A stretch of DNA of 64,000 bases, from the NCBI RefSeq assembly GCF_038051985.1, contig NZ_CP150291.1:1550001-1614000 (forward strand), read 5' to 3'. The position numbers and the translations under genes are program-made. Shown here piece by piece: positions 1-7,985 of the stretch. This DNA comes from Solibacillus sp. FSL H8-0523 (lineage in GTDB: Bacteria > Bacillota > Bacilli > Bacillales_A > Planococcaceae). The first letter of the stretch is position 1. Every line of letters begins with the position of its first letter. The notes below the pieces were generated by a model that saw only the letters and a program-made list of their open reading frames with translations, made no database searches and was not told the origin of the DNA.

Positions 1-650
1 ACCTGAATCTCGTCAACGTGTACGATCATTTCTTCCGTTCCCCGGCGAATAAGCGCTTCTTTTGGCGCAATATCCATTAAGGATTCGATGGATTGACGAG
101 CTTTGTCCATTGAATAGCGCTCTAATGCTTCACTGATTGCAAATAGAATGACAACCATTGCTCCTTCGCCCCATTCACCAATCAAAGCAGCGCCGATAAT
201 CGCAATCGTCATGAGCGTATTCATGTCGAACGTGAATCGGCTTAGGTTTTTAAGTCCCTTCATGAAGAGGGAAACGCCGCCAATGACAATCGCTAATGCA
301 AAACCAATTGTCGGGAGAATATGTCCTTCACCGTATTGCAGACTTAGTAACCAACTAATGACAAGCAAGAGGGCGGAAAGATAAACTTTTCGATTTTGTC
401 TTTGTTTCCAAAATGGTTCACGTTCAATCTTTTGTGCTTTTTCATCGCGGATTATTAAGTTTTCAAAGGCGCCAGCTTTTTCGAGTGCTTCAATTGTCGT
501 CGTTCCTTGAACCATTACTTTTGAAGCGCCGAAATTTACTTTCGCATCATGCACGCCTGGTAATTGTTTGACGTTTTCTTCAAAGATGGCCGCGCAGTTA
601 ATGCAGGTGAATCCTTGAACGCGGTAGACTTTCATTTCTTCTTCAGACAT
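1..650 (-). CDS. cadA: Cadmium/zinc-translocating P-type ATPase, N-terminal part (runs off the left edge)
   Basis: The reading frame, translated from the minus strand, starts with MSEEEMKVYRVQGFTC and stays open to position 1. It is the first ~216 residues of a P1B-type metal efflux ATPase. An HMA metal-binding domain occupies about residues 6-70, with the motif TCINCAA (C16 and C19). Hydrophobic helices follow from about residue 100, including a MTIAIIGAALIGEWGEGA stretch typical of Cd/Zn/Pb pumps. The phosphorylation domain lies outside the window. The start ATG (650) lies inside the last codons of the upstream cadC gene, an 8-base overlap, so the two are co-transcribed and probably translationally coupled. 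The role is export of Cd(II), Zn(II) or Pb(II) across the membrane. The family assignment is secure; the exact metal is inferred from the CadC partner. Confidence 0.92.
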   Translation of the reverse strand, partial: MSEEEMKVYRVQGFTCINCAAIFEENVKQLPGVHDAKVNFGASKVMVQGTTTIEALEKAGAFENLIIRDEKAQKIEREPFWKQRQNRKVYLSALLLVISWLLSLQYGEGHILPTIGFALAIVIGGVSLFMKGLKNLSRFTFDMNTLMTIAIIGAALIGEWGEGAMVVILFAISEALERYSMDKARQSIESLMDIAPKEALIRRGTEEMIVHVDEIQ

Positions 651-1008
651 TTGCTTCCACTCCTAATGCCATAACAATCAACGGCTTAATGTGAGGGGCA
701 TCTAGCGAATAAAATGCTAATTTGCCTTCTTTTCGATACTTGACAATCCCTTGCTTATGCAGCGTTCGTAAGTGGTGCGATGCTGTTGCTACAGTGGAAC
801 CAATGATATTGGCAATATCACATACGCACAGCTCATCATCCTGGCACAGGGCAAAGGCAATTTTTGCTCTATTTTCATCTGCAAGTACTTTAAATAATTG
901 GGCAACACGGGAGAGATTTTCTTTTTGTAATGCGCCTTGTATCCGATTGACTTTTTCTTCGTCGTAACAATAAATTTCGCAAGTACTGTTATCGTTCATT
1001 GCATTCAC
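643..1008 (-). CDS. cadC: CadC-type ArsR/SmtB metal-sensing repressor
   Basis: This 121-residue winged-helix repressor closely follows the staphylococcal CadC pattern. It has an N-terminal arm with STCEIYCYDEEKVNRIQG and a helix with DDELCVCDIANI. The expected metal site 1 ligands are all present (C10, C14, C61, C63). The recognition helix region reads TVATASHHLRTLHKQG, followed by a wing RKEGKLAFYSL. CadC binds its operator without metal and releases it on binding Cd, Pb or Bi, which derepresses cadA. The gene overlaps cadA by 8 bases. It is preceded by a good ribosome binding site (AAGGAGATG) and by a promoter lying between two inverted repeats, consistent with autoregulation. Confidence 0.95.
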   Translation of the reverse strand: MNAMNDNSTCEIYCYDEEKVNRIQGALQKENLSRVAQLFKVLADENRAKIAFALCQDDELCVCDIANIIGSTVATASHHLRTLHKQGIVKYRKEGKLAFYSLDAPHIKPLIVMALGVEANV

Positions 1009-1015
1009 ATCTCCT

Positions 1016-1037
1016 TATTCAAATGTTTGTTTGAATA
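1016..1037. promoter_or_regulatory. CadC operator, promoter-proximal copy
   Basis: A perfect inverted repeat TATTCAAA-6 bases-TTTGAATA lies immediately downstream of the -10 box. It matches the known CadC operator style (TCAAATA..TATTTGA). A repressor bound here would block transcription initiation or clearance. Confidence 0.75.
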
Positions 1038-1038
1038 T

Positions 1039-1067
1039 ATTATAAAGTGTATTCTTATTTTATTCAA
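1039..1067 (-). promoter_or_regulatory. Promoter of cadCA
   Basis: On the minus strand the -35 box is TTGAAT (1062-1067) and the -10 box is TATAAT (1039-1044), separated by exactly 17 bases. It lies 31 bases upstream of the cadC start and is flanked by the two operator-like inverted repeats. Confidence 0.8.
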
Positions 1068-1082
1068 GTGTGTGTTTGAATG
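1061..1082. promoter_or_regulatory. Second CadC operator-like repeat overlapping the -35 box
   Basis: ATTCAA (1062-1067), 8 bases, TTGAAT (1076-1081). It is a less perfect copy of the downstream operator, with centres about 45 bases apart, and its left arm is also the -35 box. Confidence 0.55.
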
Positions 1083-1104
1083 ATATTAGGGAAATAAAAT
1101 TCAA

Positions 1105-1144
1105 AAAGTAAAAGCTGCCCTCTGAATTTTTCAGAAGGCAGCCT
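1105..1144 (-). terminator. Terminator after the stalk-domain gene
   Basis: A hairpin with arms GCTGCCCTCTGAA and TTCAGAAGGCAGC (one internal mismatch) is followed on the minus strand by a T-rich run. It sits directly after the stop codon of the gene at 1146-3050. Confidence 0.75.
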
Positions 1145-1145
1145 T

Positions 1146-3050
1146 TTATTTCGTTCTTACAAAAATCGCCAGTGGCAAGTTACTGCCTCCGGAATGCATG
1201 ATTTCAATGGTAATGTTTTCTTGAAGTTGTGTTACGGTATAGGGCAACTCAATATATTCCTGTCCTGATTTTAATGTAGGAATTAAGTGCACTTGGCCGT
1301 TTACTTTGAGTGCACCACTATAAAGACCACCGCGACCTGCAAACTTTAAGGTAAGTTCTTTTTCCTGACCTGTTGGGTTTGTAACTGGAATCTGGACCGT
1401 GTACTGAATACCAAAATGCCCGGGATTGCCGACGCTGCCGTTTACCTGTTCGAGCGAATTGTCCTTCGTTAACAGGTGGTCTGTTTTGCCGTTTGAAATA
1501 CTAAAGCCAATTTCCGCACTATCAACCATATAGGTAGGAAACTGGGCTACGATTTCGGAGCTTGGCCAAACACCACGTGGATGCGCGGCTGCTTTATTAG
1601 TGACAACTGGACTCGTATGAATCAATGTCACGTCTTCGTTATTTTTTGCTAGTACAGTCCGAATTGTATAGCTACTGTCTGTGCCATTTTGCACGGCAAT
1701 ATCAAAATCATGCAGCAAGCCAATAATGTAGTGGTTTAGCAATTCATATGACTGAATGATCTTCGTTTCGCCAGGGGCAATGGTTATTCCTTCACTTTCT
1801 GTTTTTTGTAGTTTGTTGTTTAAAACCTGGTCCACAATCGGAAGACCGACATCGTAGTTAATCCAGCTGTGGCTACTCTTTTTTGCTGTGCCTTTTGAAT
1901 TGTTTACGACAAGTGTTGTTGAAGCAGATGTATTTTCTATGGTGATGGCAAGGGTGCTATTTGTTCCCAAAGTATTATAGTGCCATGCAAATACGCGGTG
2001 CTCATTGACTGCTTGCGATGATCGCACCGTTTGAGCAGCTAATGTTGCTGTATTGTCTGGCACATCTAATGGGGTGAGCATTTCTGGGTTATCGCTCATC
2101 AGTAAGGTACGAGCACCTTTTAGTTGTGCTGTTTGTATGGGCTGCGGTTCAACTGTCGCGCCAAAAGACTTTTCTAAAAAGTTACTTGTAAACATCGATT
2201 GATACAAATAAATATGCAATTCACGCTGTTGGCTCATATAGCGTAAGGTACCGTCTTCATCGACCGCATTAACAATGAATTTAACGGGCACATACATCTG
2301 GTCCTGCTGAATAAATGGGAGCTCGGAAGTTGTTACAAAGTCATTGTTAATTTGAATGATATTGTTATTGTTAGTAAAAATAAAATTTAATCCTGAAATT
2401 TGTAATTCAAACTGCTCGCCAGATAGCCATTTGCCAGTAGCATTGTCTAGGTTTTCATATAAATATTTCGCTGCAATGTACGTGCGACCCTGTTTTGAAA
2501 GGATCGGGTCTGTCATGACAATTCGCTTATTATTAATTTGTAAATAATAAGGCTCGTTCGATTCAGGTGGTGACGGTTCTTGTGATTCCTCTAATTGAAT
2601 ATCCACCTCACGTTTTGGGGTATTCCAAAGAACGCTGCCTCCTAAATTTTCGCTTAAAAAACGAATGGGCACATAGGTTTTGTCCTGATAAAGGAATGGC
2701 GGAACGTTGACGATTACTGGCTTCCCGTTGACATTAGCTGTTGTGGAATTTAGTGTAACGGCTACTTGATTGCCAATACGCTCTGCACTAGCAGTTTTTG
2801 ATTTGGACTCCCAGTGAACGGTTGCTCCAATCATTTCATAGAGATTACGCATCGGTAAAAACAGATGCCCGTTTTTATTTAAGATGGGTTCTTTAAAGGT
2901 TGCTTTTTCGCCATTTACAATAACCGTCGCCTTATTTTCAAGCGTCATTCCTTTATTACTAGTAGCGGCGGTTACGGAAAGATTGTCCATCAAGAAAAGT
3001 GAAACTACAACAATTATTAAAATCCAAGAATAACTATTTATTTTTAACAT
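1146..3050 (-). CDS. Secreted protein with copper-amine-oxidase-type stalk domains
   Basis: This 634-residue protein has a signal peptide (about residues 1-29, hydrophobic IIVVVSLFLM then TAATS). Stalk-domain units follow: VIVNGEKATFKEPILNKNG with LFLPMRNLYEMIGATVHW, then KTYVPIRFLSENLGGSVLW. A second, more diverged pair runs to about residue 282 (MYVPVKFIVNAVDEDG). These 'copper amine oxidase N-terminal-like' modules are structural surface modules in Bacillota and do not imply oxidase activity. The C-terminal ~340 residues look like beta-sandwich, with no motif I recognise. The protein is exported and probably wall-associated. It is a single-gene unit with its own terminator. Function unknown. 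Confidence 0.85.
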   Translation of the reverse strand: MLKINSYSWILIIVVVSLFLMDNLSVTAATSNKGMTLENKATVIVNGEKATFKEPILNKNGHLFLPMRNLYEMIGATVHWESKSKTASAERIGNQVAVTLNSTTANVNGKPVIVNVPPFLYQDKTYVPIRFLSENLGGSVLWNTPKREVDIQLEESQEPSPPESNEPYYLQINNKRIVMTDPILSKQGRTYIAAKYLYENLDNATGKWLSGEQFELQISGLNFIFTNNNNIIQINNDFVTTSELPFIQQDQMYVPVKFIVNAVDEDGTLRYMSQQRELHIYLYQSMFTSNFLEKSFGATVEPQPIQTAQLKGARTLLMSDNPEMLTPLDVPDNTATLAAQTVRSSQAVNEHRVFAWHYNTLGTNSTLAITIENTSASTTLVVNNSKGTAKKSSHSWINYDVGLPIVDQVLNNKLQKTESEGITIAPGETKIIQSYELLNHYIIGLLHDFDIAVQNGTDSSYTIRTVLAKNNEDVTLIHTSPVVTNKAAAHPRGVWPSSEIVAQFPTYMVDSAEIGFSISNGKTDHLLTKDNSLEQVNGSVGNPGHFGIQYTVQIPVTNPTGQEKELTLKFAGRGGLYSGALKVNGQVHLIPTLKSGQEYIELPYTVTQLQENITIEIMHSGGSNLPLAIFVRTK

Positions 3051-3187
3051 GCTCGATTATTTTCTCCTTTTCTTAGTGAATGTGGGATGCGAACGTTACC
3101 TTTTGGGTAAGACATTACTAAAAATCGTTCTTCTTATATCATTTACCATCATTGTGGTGAATAAATGATGATTATGGCTATTTGTCC

Positions 3188-3215
3188 TTTTGAGCGAACA
3201 ATGATTTGCTATAAT
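3188..3215 (+). promoter_or_regulatory. Possible promoter of the second stalk-domain gene
   Basis: TATAAT at 3210-3215 with a weak -35 (TTTTGA, 3188-3193, 16-base spacing). Its position supports a translation start downstream of about 3222 for the gene that follows. Confidence 0.4.
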
Positions 3216-3260
3216 ATGGATAGCTCTAATGCGTCATTACATTATAAGGATGTGGAAGCG

Positions 3261-4118
3261 TTGAAACCATTTTTTTCAGGAATTCTTCTTTTACTATTAT
3301 TTGTACTATTGCCTGCAATTCATACACAGGCCGCAAAGCCAATTCAATTAACAATCGATGGTGTTCCGATTATTTCGGATGTAGCACCGGAAATTAAAAA
3401 GGGCCGTACGATGGTACCACTACGTGTCATTAGTGAGAGTCTAGTAGCTAATGTTGCATGGTCAAACAAAGAAGTAACACTTGCCAAACAAGATTTGAAC
3501 GTGAAATTAACACTAAATAGTAAAGCTGTTATGCAAAATAAGGTACAACAGCAGCTTGAAGCAGCACCGTATCTAAAGAATAATCGTACAATGGTGCCAC
3601 TGCGTTTTATTGCAGAAACATTTGGATGCCAAGTCACTTATGAGAAAAGAACCGTGGCAGTCAATTGTAACCCGTTACGCATAAATGGTATGGAAACCAA
3701 AGCCTTTCAAGCGGAATCCCTGATGACAATGGGAACGGTCATAAGAGAATTTCATGGCAATGAACTACTAAAAGCCCTTTATGAAGTCATTGAGCAAAAT
3801 AAAGGAAAACATGTTCAGGCGCCAGCTGAAAGAGATGGTCAAAGGGTAACCATTCGACCTGATATTTTTTCGATTTTGCTGCAATATGATTTTATGGATG
3901 TAGAGGGGAAAAGCGTGAAGCATTATGAAATCTATGTGAAAGCGTCGGGTTCGCCAAACCAAGATGGTTCAAATGCGTATAGCGACATTCTACTGTACGA
4001 TGCGAACAATGATGTATGGTACGAATTTAATGAGGATGCTATCGATAAGATTTGGGCGCTTCAAAATAATGTTTCTGAACTTGGTTTATCACAGCTAATT
4101 CATTATGGGTCAGCTTAA
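3261..4118 (+). CDS. Secreted stalk-domain (copper amine oxidase N-terminal-like) protein
   Basis: The frame is open from 3165, but the natural N-terminus looks like the TTG at 3261, preceded by AAGGATGTGG. This gives a compact signal peptide (KPFFSGILLLLLFVLLPAI, cleavage near HTQAA). The ATG at 3165 would precede the TATAAT box and add about 32 residues before the signal peptide. One complete stalk module follows: LTIDGVPIISDVAPEIKKG, MVPLRVISESLVANVAW, MVPLRFIAETFGCQVTY. The C-terminal ~150 residues are of unknown fold. It is the same family as the protein encoded at 1146-3050 on the other strand. The product is probably exported to the wall; no enzymatic role is indicated. GTG at 3252 is an alternative start. 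Confidence 0.75.
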   Translation: MKPFFSGILLLLLFVLLPAIHTQAAKPIQLTIDGVPIISDVAPEIKKGRTMVPLRVISESLVANVAWSNKEVTLAKQDLNVKLTLNSKAVMQNKVQQQLEAAPYLKNNRTMVPLRFIAETFGCQVTYEKRTVAVNCNPLRINGMETKAFQAESLMTMGTVIREFHGNELLKALYEVIEQNKGKHVQAPAERDGQRVTIRPDIFSILLQYDFMDVEGKSVKHYEIYVKASGSPNQDGSNAYSDILLYDANNDVWYEFNEDAIDKIWALQNNVSELGLSQLIHYGSA

Positions 4119-4244
4119 TATTGCAGTCGTATAATTTAAACGCTGAACGAACGACTCTCATCAAAAATCCATCACCAAAATGCAGAGCGACGAATAGTAA
4201 TTTCCGCCAATCTGTAATAAAATAAACAATAATAAGATTTTTTT

Positions 4245-4270
4245 TGAAACTTTTTGTCGACACGTACGTA
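4245..4270 (+). promoter_or_regulatory. Sigma-W-type ECF promoter of the ter operon
   Basis: TGAAAC (4245-4250), a 16-base spacer and CGTA (4267-4270) match the sigma-W consensus known from Bacillus subtilis exactly. The start codon of the yceG-like gene lies 36 bases downstream. The related B. subtilis yce operon is known to be under ECF sigma control. Confidence 0.75.
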
Positions 4271-4306
4271 TGGTTAAGTAAGGGACAAAAATAGAGGTGT
4301 AAAAAC

Positions 4307-5941
4307 ATGCGATTAATCCCACATAACGATGAAAATCCTATGAAAAAATGGGAGGAGGTTGTCAGTGACAAGCTATTTATGCGCCCTGTTTATTTAACAG
4401 GGGAAGGCGAGGTCCAATATTCGCGCGTGGCGAAGCAATTTTTAGGGGTACATAATAACGCATACGACATGCAGGAATACTTGTATACGCTGACAAACTC
4501 AGGTGTGACCTGGACACTGCTGTTTAATGATTTGCCTAAGGAAATTGATGCTGCGAAGCGTACGGAAATTGTGAACATTTTGCAAATGCATCGTGAAAAT
4601 CCGATTACCTTAAACCGTTTTATGGCATTCTTTGCGGGTAAGCAGCTTTTGCCACTCATGAACACGAAGTATCGGGATCATTTTATTACGACACTTCGCA
4701 CGTGGCTTGAGTTTTTAGAAACACGTTATCCGAATTTAAAAAGCAATCAACTGCAGCGCATCTTTTTAGACTTTGTAAAGTGGTCGAATTATCATTTCCC
4801 GAAATGGCTTGAACAAAATGAATTTGACAATTCCCCGCCGCGCATCATGTGGTATGGTCCAGCGAAGGAAAGTGAAGCGCTCTTTATGTACTTCCTCTAC
4901 TTATTTGGCTGTGACATCGTCATTTTTGAACCGGATGGCACGGATATTTTAGCACCATATGGTATCACAGACTTTCCAACAGAAGTGCTTTCGGAAAAGT
5001 CGGAATTGTTTGAGTTCCCATTTGATAAGCCGGTGCGTGTGCAAACGGTTACTTCACAAGCAGCCGAACAAGTACAGCAGCATCTGTATGACAATTCAGC
5101 GATCAATTATCCGTGGAAATACGCGGAGTATGAAACGCGTGCGCGGATTTTAAATACGACGTACGATGAGCTGTTTATTTTATCGGACGCGCAGCTCTAT
5201 TTGCGCGAGGGCTTTACCGATGAAGTAGACGTCGTGTATTTACCGGTGCTGTTCGCGAAAATTGAGGGTGTTTCGAACAATATCCAAGACTACGCCGGAA
5301 AGCTTCGTCGCTTACAACAGCGTGAGCTAACGCATGTAGCAACGAAGTTCCCGCTACTACCGATGCAAAAAAGCAATATGCAGTTCCATATGCGTGATGC
5401 GAGTACAAACGGCGCGCTCGATGTCGAGAAAATGATGCGTCTATCCATTTGGCCGTTTAAAAATATGCCAATAGGGGCACAACGTAATATTGCTCAAACA
5501 ATGATACGTGTCATTGAGAGCGATTACATTTTAGCGCAGCCTGGTCAAACAAGACAGGCACACGAGCAGTACTTATTTGGACAAATGCTACTTGTGCCAA
5601 CAGATATTATGCGCATGTACCAACAGTTTGACTATAGCTTCATGAACCCAACGATTGTTATTTTTAAAGAAGAGCAAAGTGGTGACATGCAGCGTCAAGA
5701 TGCGGTGCTACTAGTATTTTTAAGTATGCTTGGCTTTGATGTATTGATCTTTAGTCCGGGTGCCTCATTAAGCATTGAGCATCATATTACCGGGCAGTTA
5801 CTTAATACGTACCGCCTTGAAAAAATTAGCTTTGACGAAACGCTCGCAAATTTATCATCCGTCCGTGTTACAAGCGGTATGGAGGATCGTAAACTTGATT
5901 TACGCTCGATGATGAAACGGATTTCGAGAAAGTTGAAGTAA
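4307..5941 (+). CDS. yceG: YceG family protein of the Ter stress operon
   Basis: This 544-residue cytosolic protein matches the YceG family, found almost only beside terD and telA genes. Two internally similar halves can be seen: each has a region on retrieving a signal or flux (IMWYGPAKESEALFMYFLYLFGCDIVIFEPDG in part; later LLVFLSMLGFDVLIFSPGA). No catalytic motif is evident. The start ATG is preceded by AGAGGTG at good spacing and follows a sigma-W-like promoter. It is the first gene of a run that continues with three terD genes. In B. subtilis yceG follows terC (yceF); here it leads the operon. The molecular function is not established in the literature I know. Confidence 0.85.
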   Translation: MRLIPHNDENPMKKWEEVVSDKLFMRPVYLTGEGEVQYSRVAKQFLGVHNNAYDMQEYLYTLTNSGVTWTLLFNDLPKEIDAAKRTEIVNILQMHRENPITLNRFMAFFAGKQLLPLMNTKYRDHFITTLRTWLEFLETRYPNLKSNQLQRIFLDFVKWSNYHFPKWLEQNEFDNSPPRIMWYGPAKESEALFMYFLYLFGCDIVIFEPDGTDILAPYGITDFPTEVLSEKSELFEFPFDKPVRVQTVTSQAAEQVQQHLYDNSAINYPWKYAEYETRARILNTTYDELFILSDAQLYLREGFTDEVDVVYLPVLFAKIEGVSNNIQDYAGKLRRLQQRELTHVATKFPLLPMQKSNMQFHMRDASTNGALDVEKMMRLSIWPFKNMPIGAQRNIAQTMIRVIESDYILAQPGQTRQAHEQYLFGQMLLVPTDIMRMYQQFDYSFMNPTIVIFKEEQSGDMQRQDAVLLVFLSMLGFDVLIFSPGASLSIEHHITGQLLNTYRLEKISFDETLANLSSVRVTSGMEDRKLDLRSMMKRISRKLK

Positions 5942-6014
5942 GTATTTGATTTATTTGTAACGAAATGTAATATTTATAAAAGAAACTAGCGCTTTTAGTA
6001 TAGGAGGCAACAAA

Positions 6015-6641
6015 ATGTCAATTAATTTACAAAAAGGTCAACGTGTCGATTTAACAAAAGGTAACGCAGGATTAAACAAAATTTATGTAGGGCTTGGCTG
6101 GGATCCAGTGAAACAAGCAGCAAGTGGTGGAGGCGGTGGCTTCCTTAAAGGTCTATTTGGCGGTGGCGGTGGTTCAGCTGCTCGTGAAGTCGATTGTGAC
6201 GCTTCAGTACTAATGCTTAAAAATGATAAAATCACAGCGAATACCGATGTCATTTACTTCGGTAACTTAAAAAGTGCAAACGGAGCTGTTGCGCACTCTG
6301 GTGACAACTTAACTGGCGCGGGTGACGGTGATGATGAGCAAGTAGTGATCGAGTTAAACTCAATTCCAGCTGAATATAACCGTCTTGTATTCGTTGTAAA
6401 TATTTACGATGCAAAAGGACGTAACCAGCACTTTGGTATGATTCAAAATGCATTTATTCGTATTGTAAATGGCTCGAATAATCAAGAGCTTTTAAAGTAT
6501 AATTTAACAGACAATTATGCAAACCAAACAACGTTAATTACCGGCGAAATTTATCGTCATGAAAACGAATGGAAGTTTGCGGCAACTGGTACTGGTACGC
6601 AAGCCGGATCGTTAAAAGAAGTTATCGCAAGTTATCAATAA
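6015..6641 (+). CDS. TerD family protein with a glycine-rich insert
   Basis: This 208-residue TerD-domain protein has the usual opening (LQKGQRVDLTKGNAGLNKIYVGLGWD) split at the first Ca-binding loop by an insert at about residues 36-56 rich in glycine (SGGGGGFLKGLFGGGGGS). The acidic loop is EVDCDAS instead of the DFDLDAS of its neighbours. The second loop GDNLTGAGDGDDE is intact. TerD domains bind calcium and act in stress and tellurite resistance. It is the first of three tandem terD paralogues; its ribosome binding site is TAGGAGGC. It probably corresponds to the longer YceC/TerZ-like subgroup, and the insert could be a flexible linker or membrane-touching loop (inference). Confidence 0.9.
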   Translation: MSINLQKGQRVDLTKGNAGLNKIYVGLGWDPVKQAASGGGGGFLKGLFGGGGGSAAREVDCDASVLMLKNDKITANTDVIYFGNLKSANGAVAHSGDNLTGAGDGDDEQVVIELNSIPAEYNRLVFVVNIYDAKGRNQHFGMIQNAFIRIVNGSNNQELLKYNLTDNYANQTTLITGEIYRHENEWKFAATGTGTQAGSLKEVIASYQ

Positions 6642-6666
6642 TATTATTTGAAGGAGTGTTTTATTC

Positions 6667-7242
6667 ATGGTAGTTTCATTAGCAAAAGGTCAAAAGGTAG
6701 ATTTAACAAAATCAAATCCAGGTTTATCAAAGGTAAGTGTAGGTTTAGGCTGGGATACTAATAAATACGACGGCGGCAACGACTTCGATTTAGATTCATC
6801 AGTATTCTTATTAGAAGCATCAGGTAAAGTAGCAGGTCCAGAAGGCTTCGTATTCTACAACAACACTACAGGCGCAAACGGTTCGGTTGTACACACTGGT
6901 GACAACTTAACAGGTGATGGCGCAGGTGACGATGAAGTAACAAACATCGATTTAACGAATGTACCAGCAAACATCGAAAAAATTACCTTCACTGTAACAA
7001 TTCACGATGCAGAAGCACGTGGCCAAAACTTCGGTATGGTATCAAATGCCTTCATCCGTGTATTCAATGAAGCAGGAGAATTAATTCGCTATGACTTAGG
7101 CGAAGACTTCTCAATTGAAACAGCTTTAGTTGTTGGGGAATTATACCGTCACGGTGGCGAGTGGAAATTCGCAGCAATCGGTTCAGGCTACCAAGGCGGC
7201 TTAGCTGCATTATGTAGCGATTTTGGCTTACAAGTAGGCTGA
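6667..7242 (+). CDS. TerD family calcium-binding stress protein (second copy)
   Basis: A 191-residue canonical TerD domain: [65 protein letters not shown], and a closing [18 protein letters not shown]. Both calcium-binding acidic loops are intact. It follows the first terD after 25 bases with a ribosome binding site GAAGGAGTG. It most resembles B. subtilis YceD/YceE (general stress proteins GSP16U/GSP13-type in older naming). It acts in the cytoplasm, probably in a complex with TerC/TelA-type partners. Confidence 0.93.
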   Translation: MVVSLAKGQKVDLTKSNPGLSKVSVGLGWDTNKYDGGNDFDLDSSVFLLEASGKVAGPEGFVFYNNTTGANGSVVHTGDNLTGDGAGDDEVTNIDLTNVPANIEKITFTVTIHDAEARGQNFGMVSNAFIRVFNEAGELIRYDLGEDFSIETALVVGELYRHGGEWKFAAIGSGYQGGLAALCSDFGLQVG

Positions 7243-7319
7243 TTGTAGCTTTTTAAGGAACTCGAACAAATCTGGACTCGAATTAGACGAGACGAATTTT
7301 ACATTAGGGGGCATTTTGG

Positions 7320-7895
7320 ATGGCAATTCAATTAAGCAAAGGTCAGCGTATTGATTTAACGAAAGGTAACCCGGCATTAAAAAATATCGTAGTCGGCTTA
7401 GGTTGGGATGTAAAAACATTTGATGGCGGTACAGATTTTGACTTAGACGCTTCAGCATTTTTATTAAATGCACAAGGAAAAGCGCGTCAAGATACGGACT
7501 TCATTTTTTACAATAACTTGAAAAGTCCAGAAGGCTCAGTTGAACACACAGGCGATAACCGAACAGGTGACGGCGATGGGGACGACGAGCAAATTAAAGT
7601 GCATTTAGACAAAGTGCCGACAGATGTTGAGCGAATCGCGATTACCGTGACGATTCATGATGCCGAAAGCAGACGCCAAAACTTTGGCCAAGTAACGAAT
7701 GCATTTGTTCGTTTGGTGGATGAAGATTCAGGGACAGAAATTTTACGCTATGATTTAGGCGAGGATTTCTCGATCGAAACAGCGGTTGTGTTCTGTGAAC
7801 TATATAAAAGCGGCGGAGAATGGAAGTTCAACGCAGTTGGTTCGGGCTACCAAGGCGGCTTAGCGGCACTTGTAAATGCATACGGCTTAAGCTAA
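7320..7895 (+). CDS. TerD family calcium-binding stress protein (third copy)
   Basis: A 191-residue TerD domain very like its upstream neighbour: [71 protein letters not shown]. Both acidic Ca loops are intact. The start ATG follows TTAGGGGGC. An intergenic gap of 77 bases separates it from the second copy, and a terminator-like hairpin follows it. The three paralogues differ mainly in the first metal loop and central charge, suggesting distinct partners within one complex rather than simple dosage. Confidence 0.93.
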   Translation: MAIQLSKGQRIDLTKGNPALKNIVVGLGWDVKTFDGGTDFDLDASAFLLNAQGKARQDTDFIFYNNLKSPEGSVEHTGDNRTGDGDGDDEQIKVHLDKVPTDVERIAITVTIHDAESRRQNFGQVTNAFVRLVDEDSGTEILRYDLGEDFSIETAVVFCELYKSGGEWKFNAVGSGYQGGLAALVNAYGLS

Positions 7896-7927
7896 TAAAG
7901 TAAATTAATTAATAGTAGAGTAAATTT

Positions 7928-7962
7928 AAAAGGGGGGACATTTACTGTCGCCCCTTTTTGAA
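7928..7962 (+). terminator. Hairpin with U-run inside the ter operon (attenuator or terminator)
   Basis: Arms AAAAGGGG(G)GACA and TGTCGCCCCTTTTT enclose a TTTAC loop, followed by T residues. It lies between the third terD gene and the aldolase gene and would reduce expression of the biosynthetic part relative to YceG/TerD. Confidence 0.7.
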
Positions 7963-7985
7963 TACTCGAAATGGGAGGAACGGCA

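Noticed and set aside
1-40. Complete cadA or further metal-resistance genes
   Set aside because: The frame leaves the window before the phosphorylation domain, so only the N-terminal part can be described.
4039-4371. 110-codon minus-strand frame across the yceG promoter (contains TDWRKLLFVALHFGDG)
   Set aside because: It overlaps the end of one gene and the start of yceG and has no good ribosome binding site. The short protein-like stretch could be part of an intergenic repeat, but that cannot be shown from one copy.
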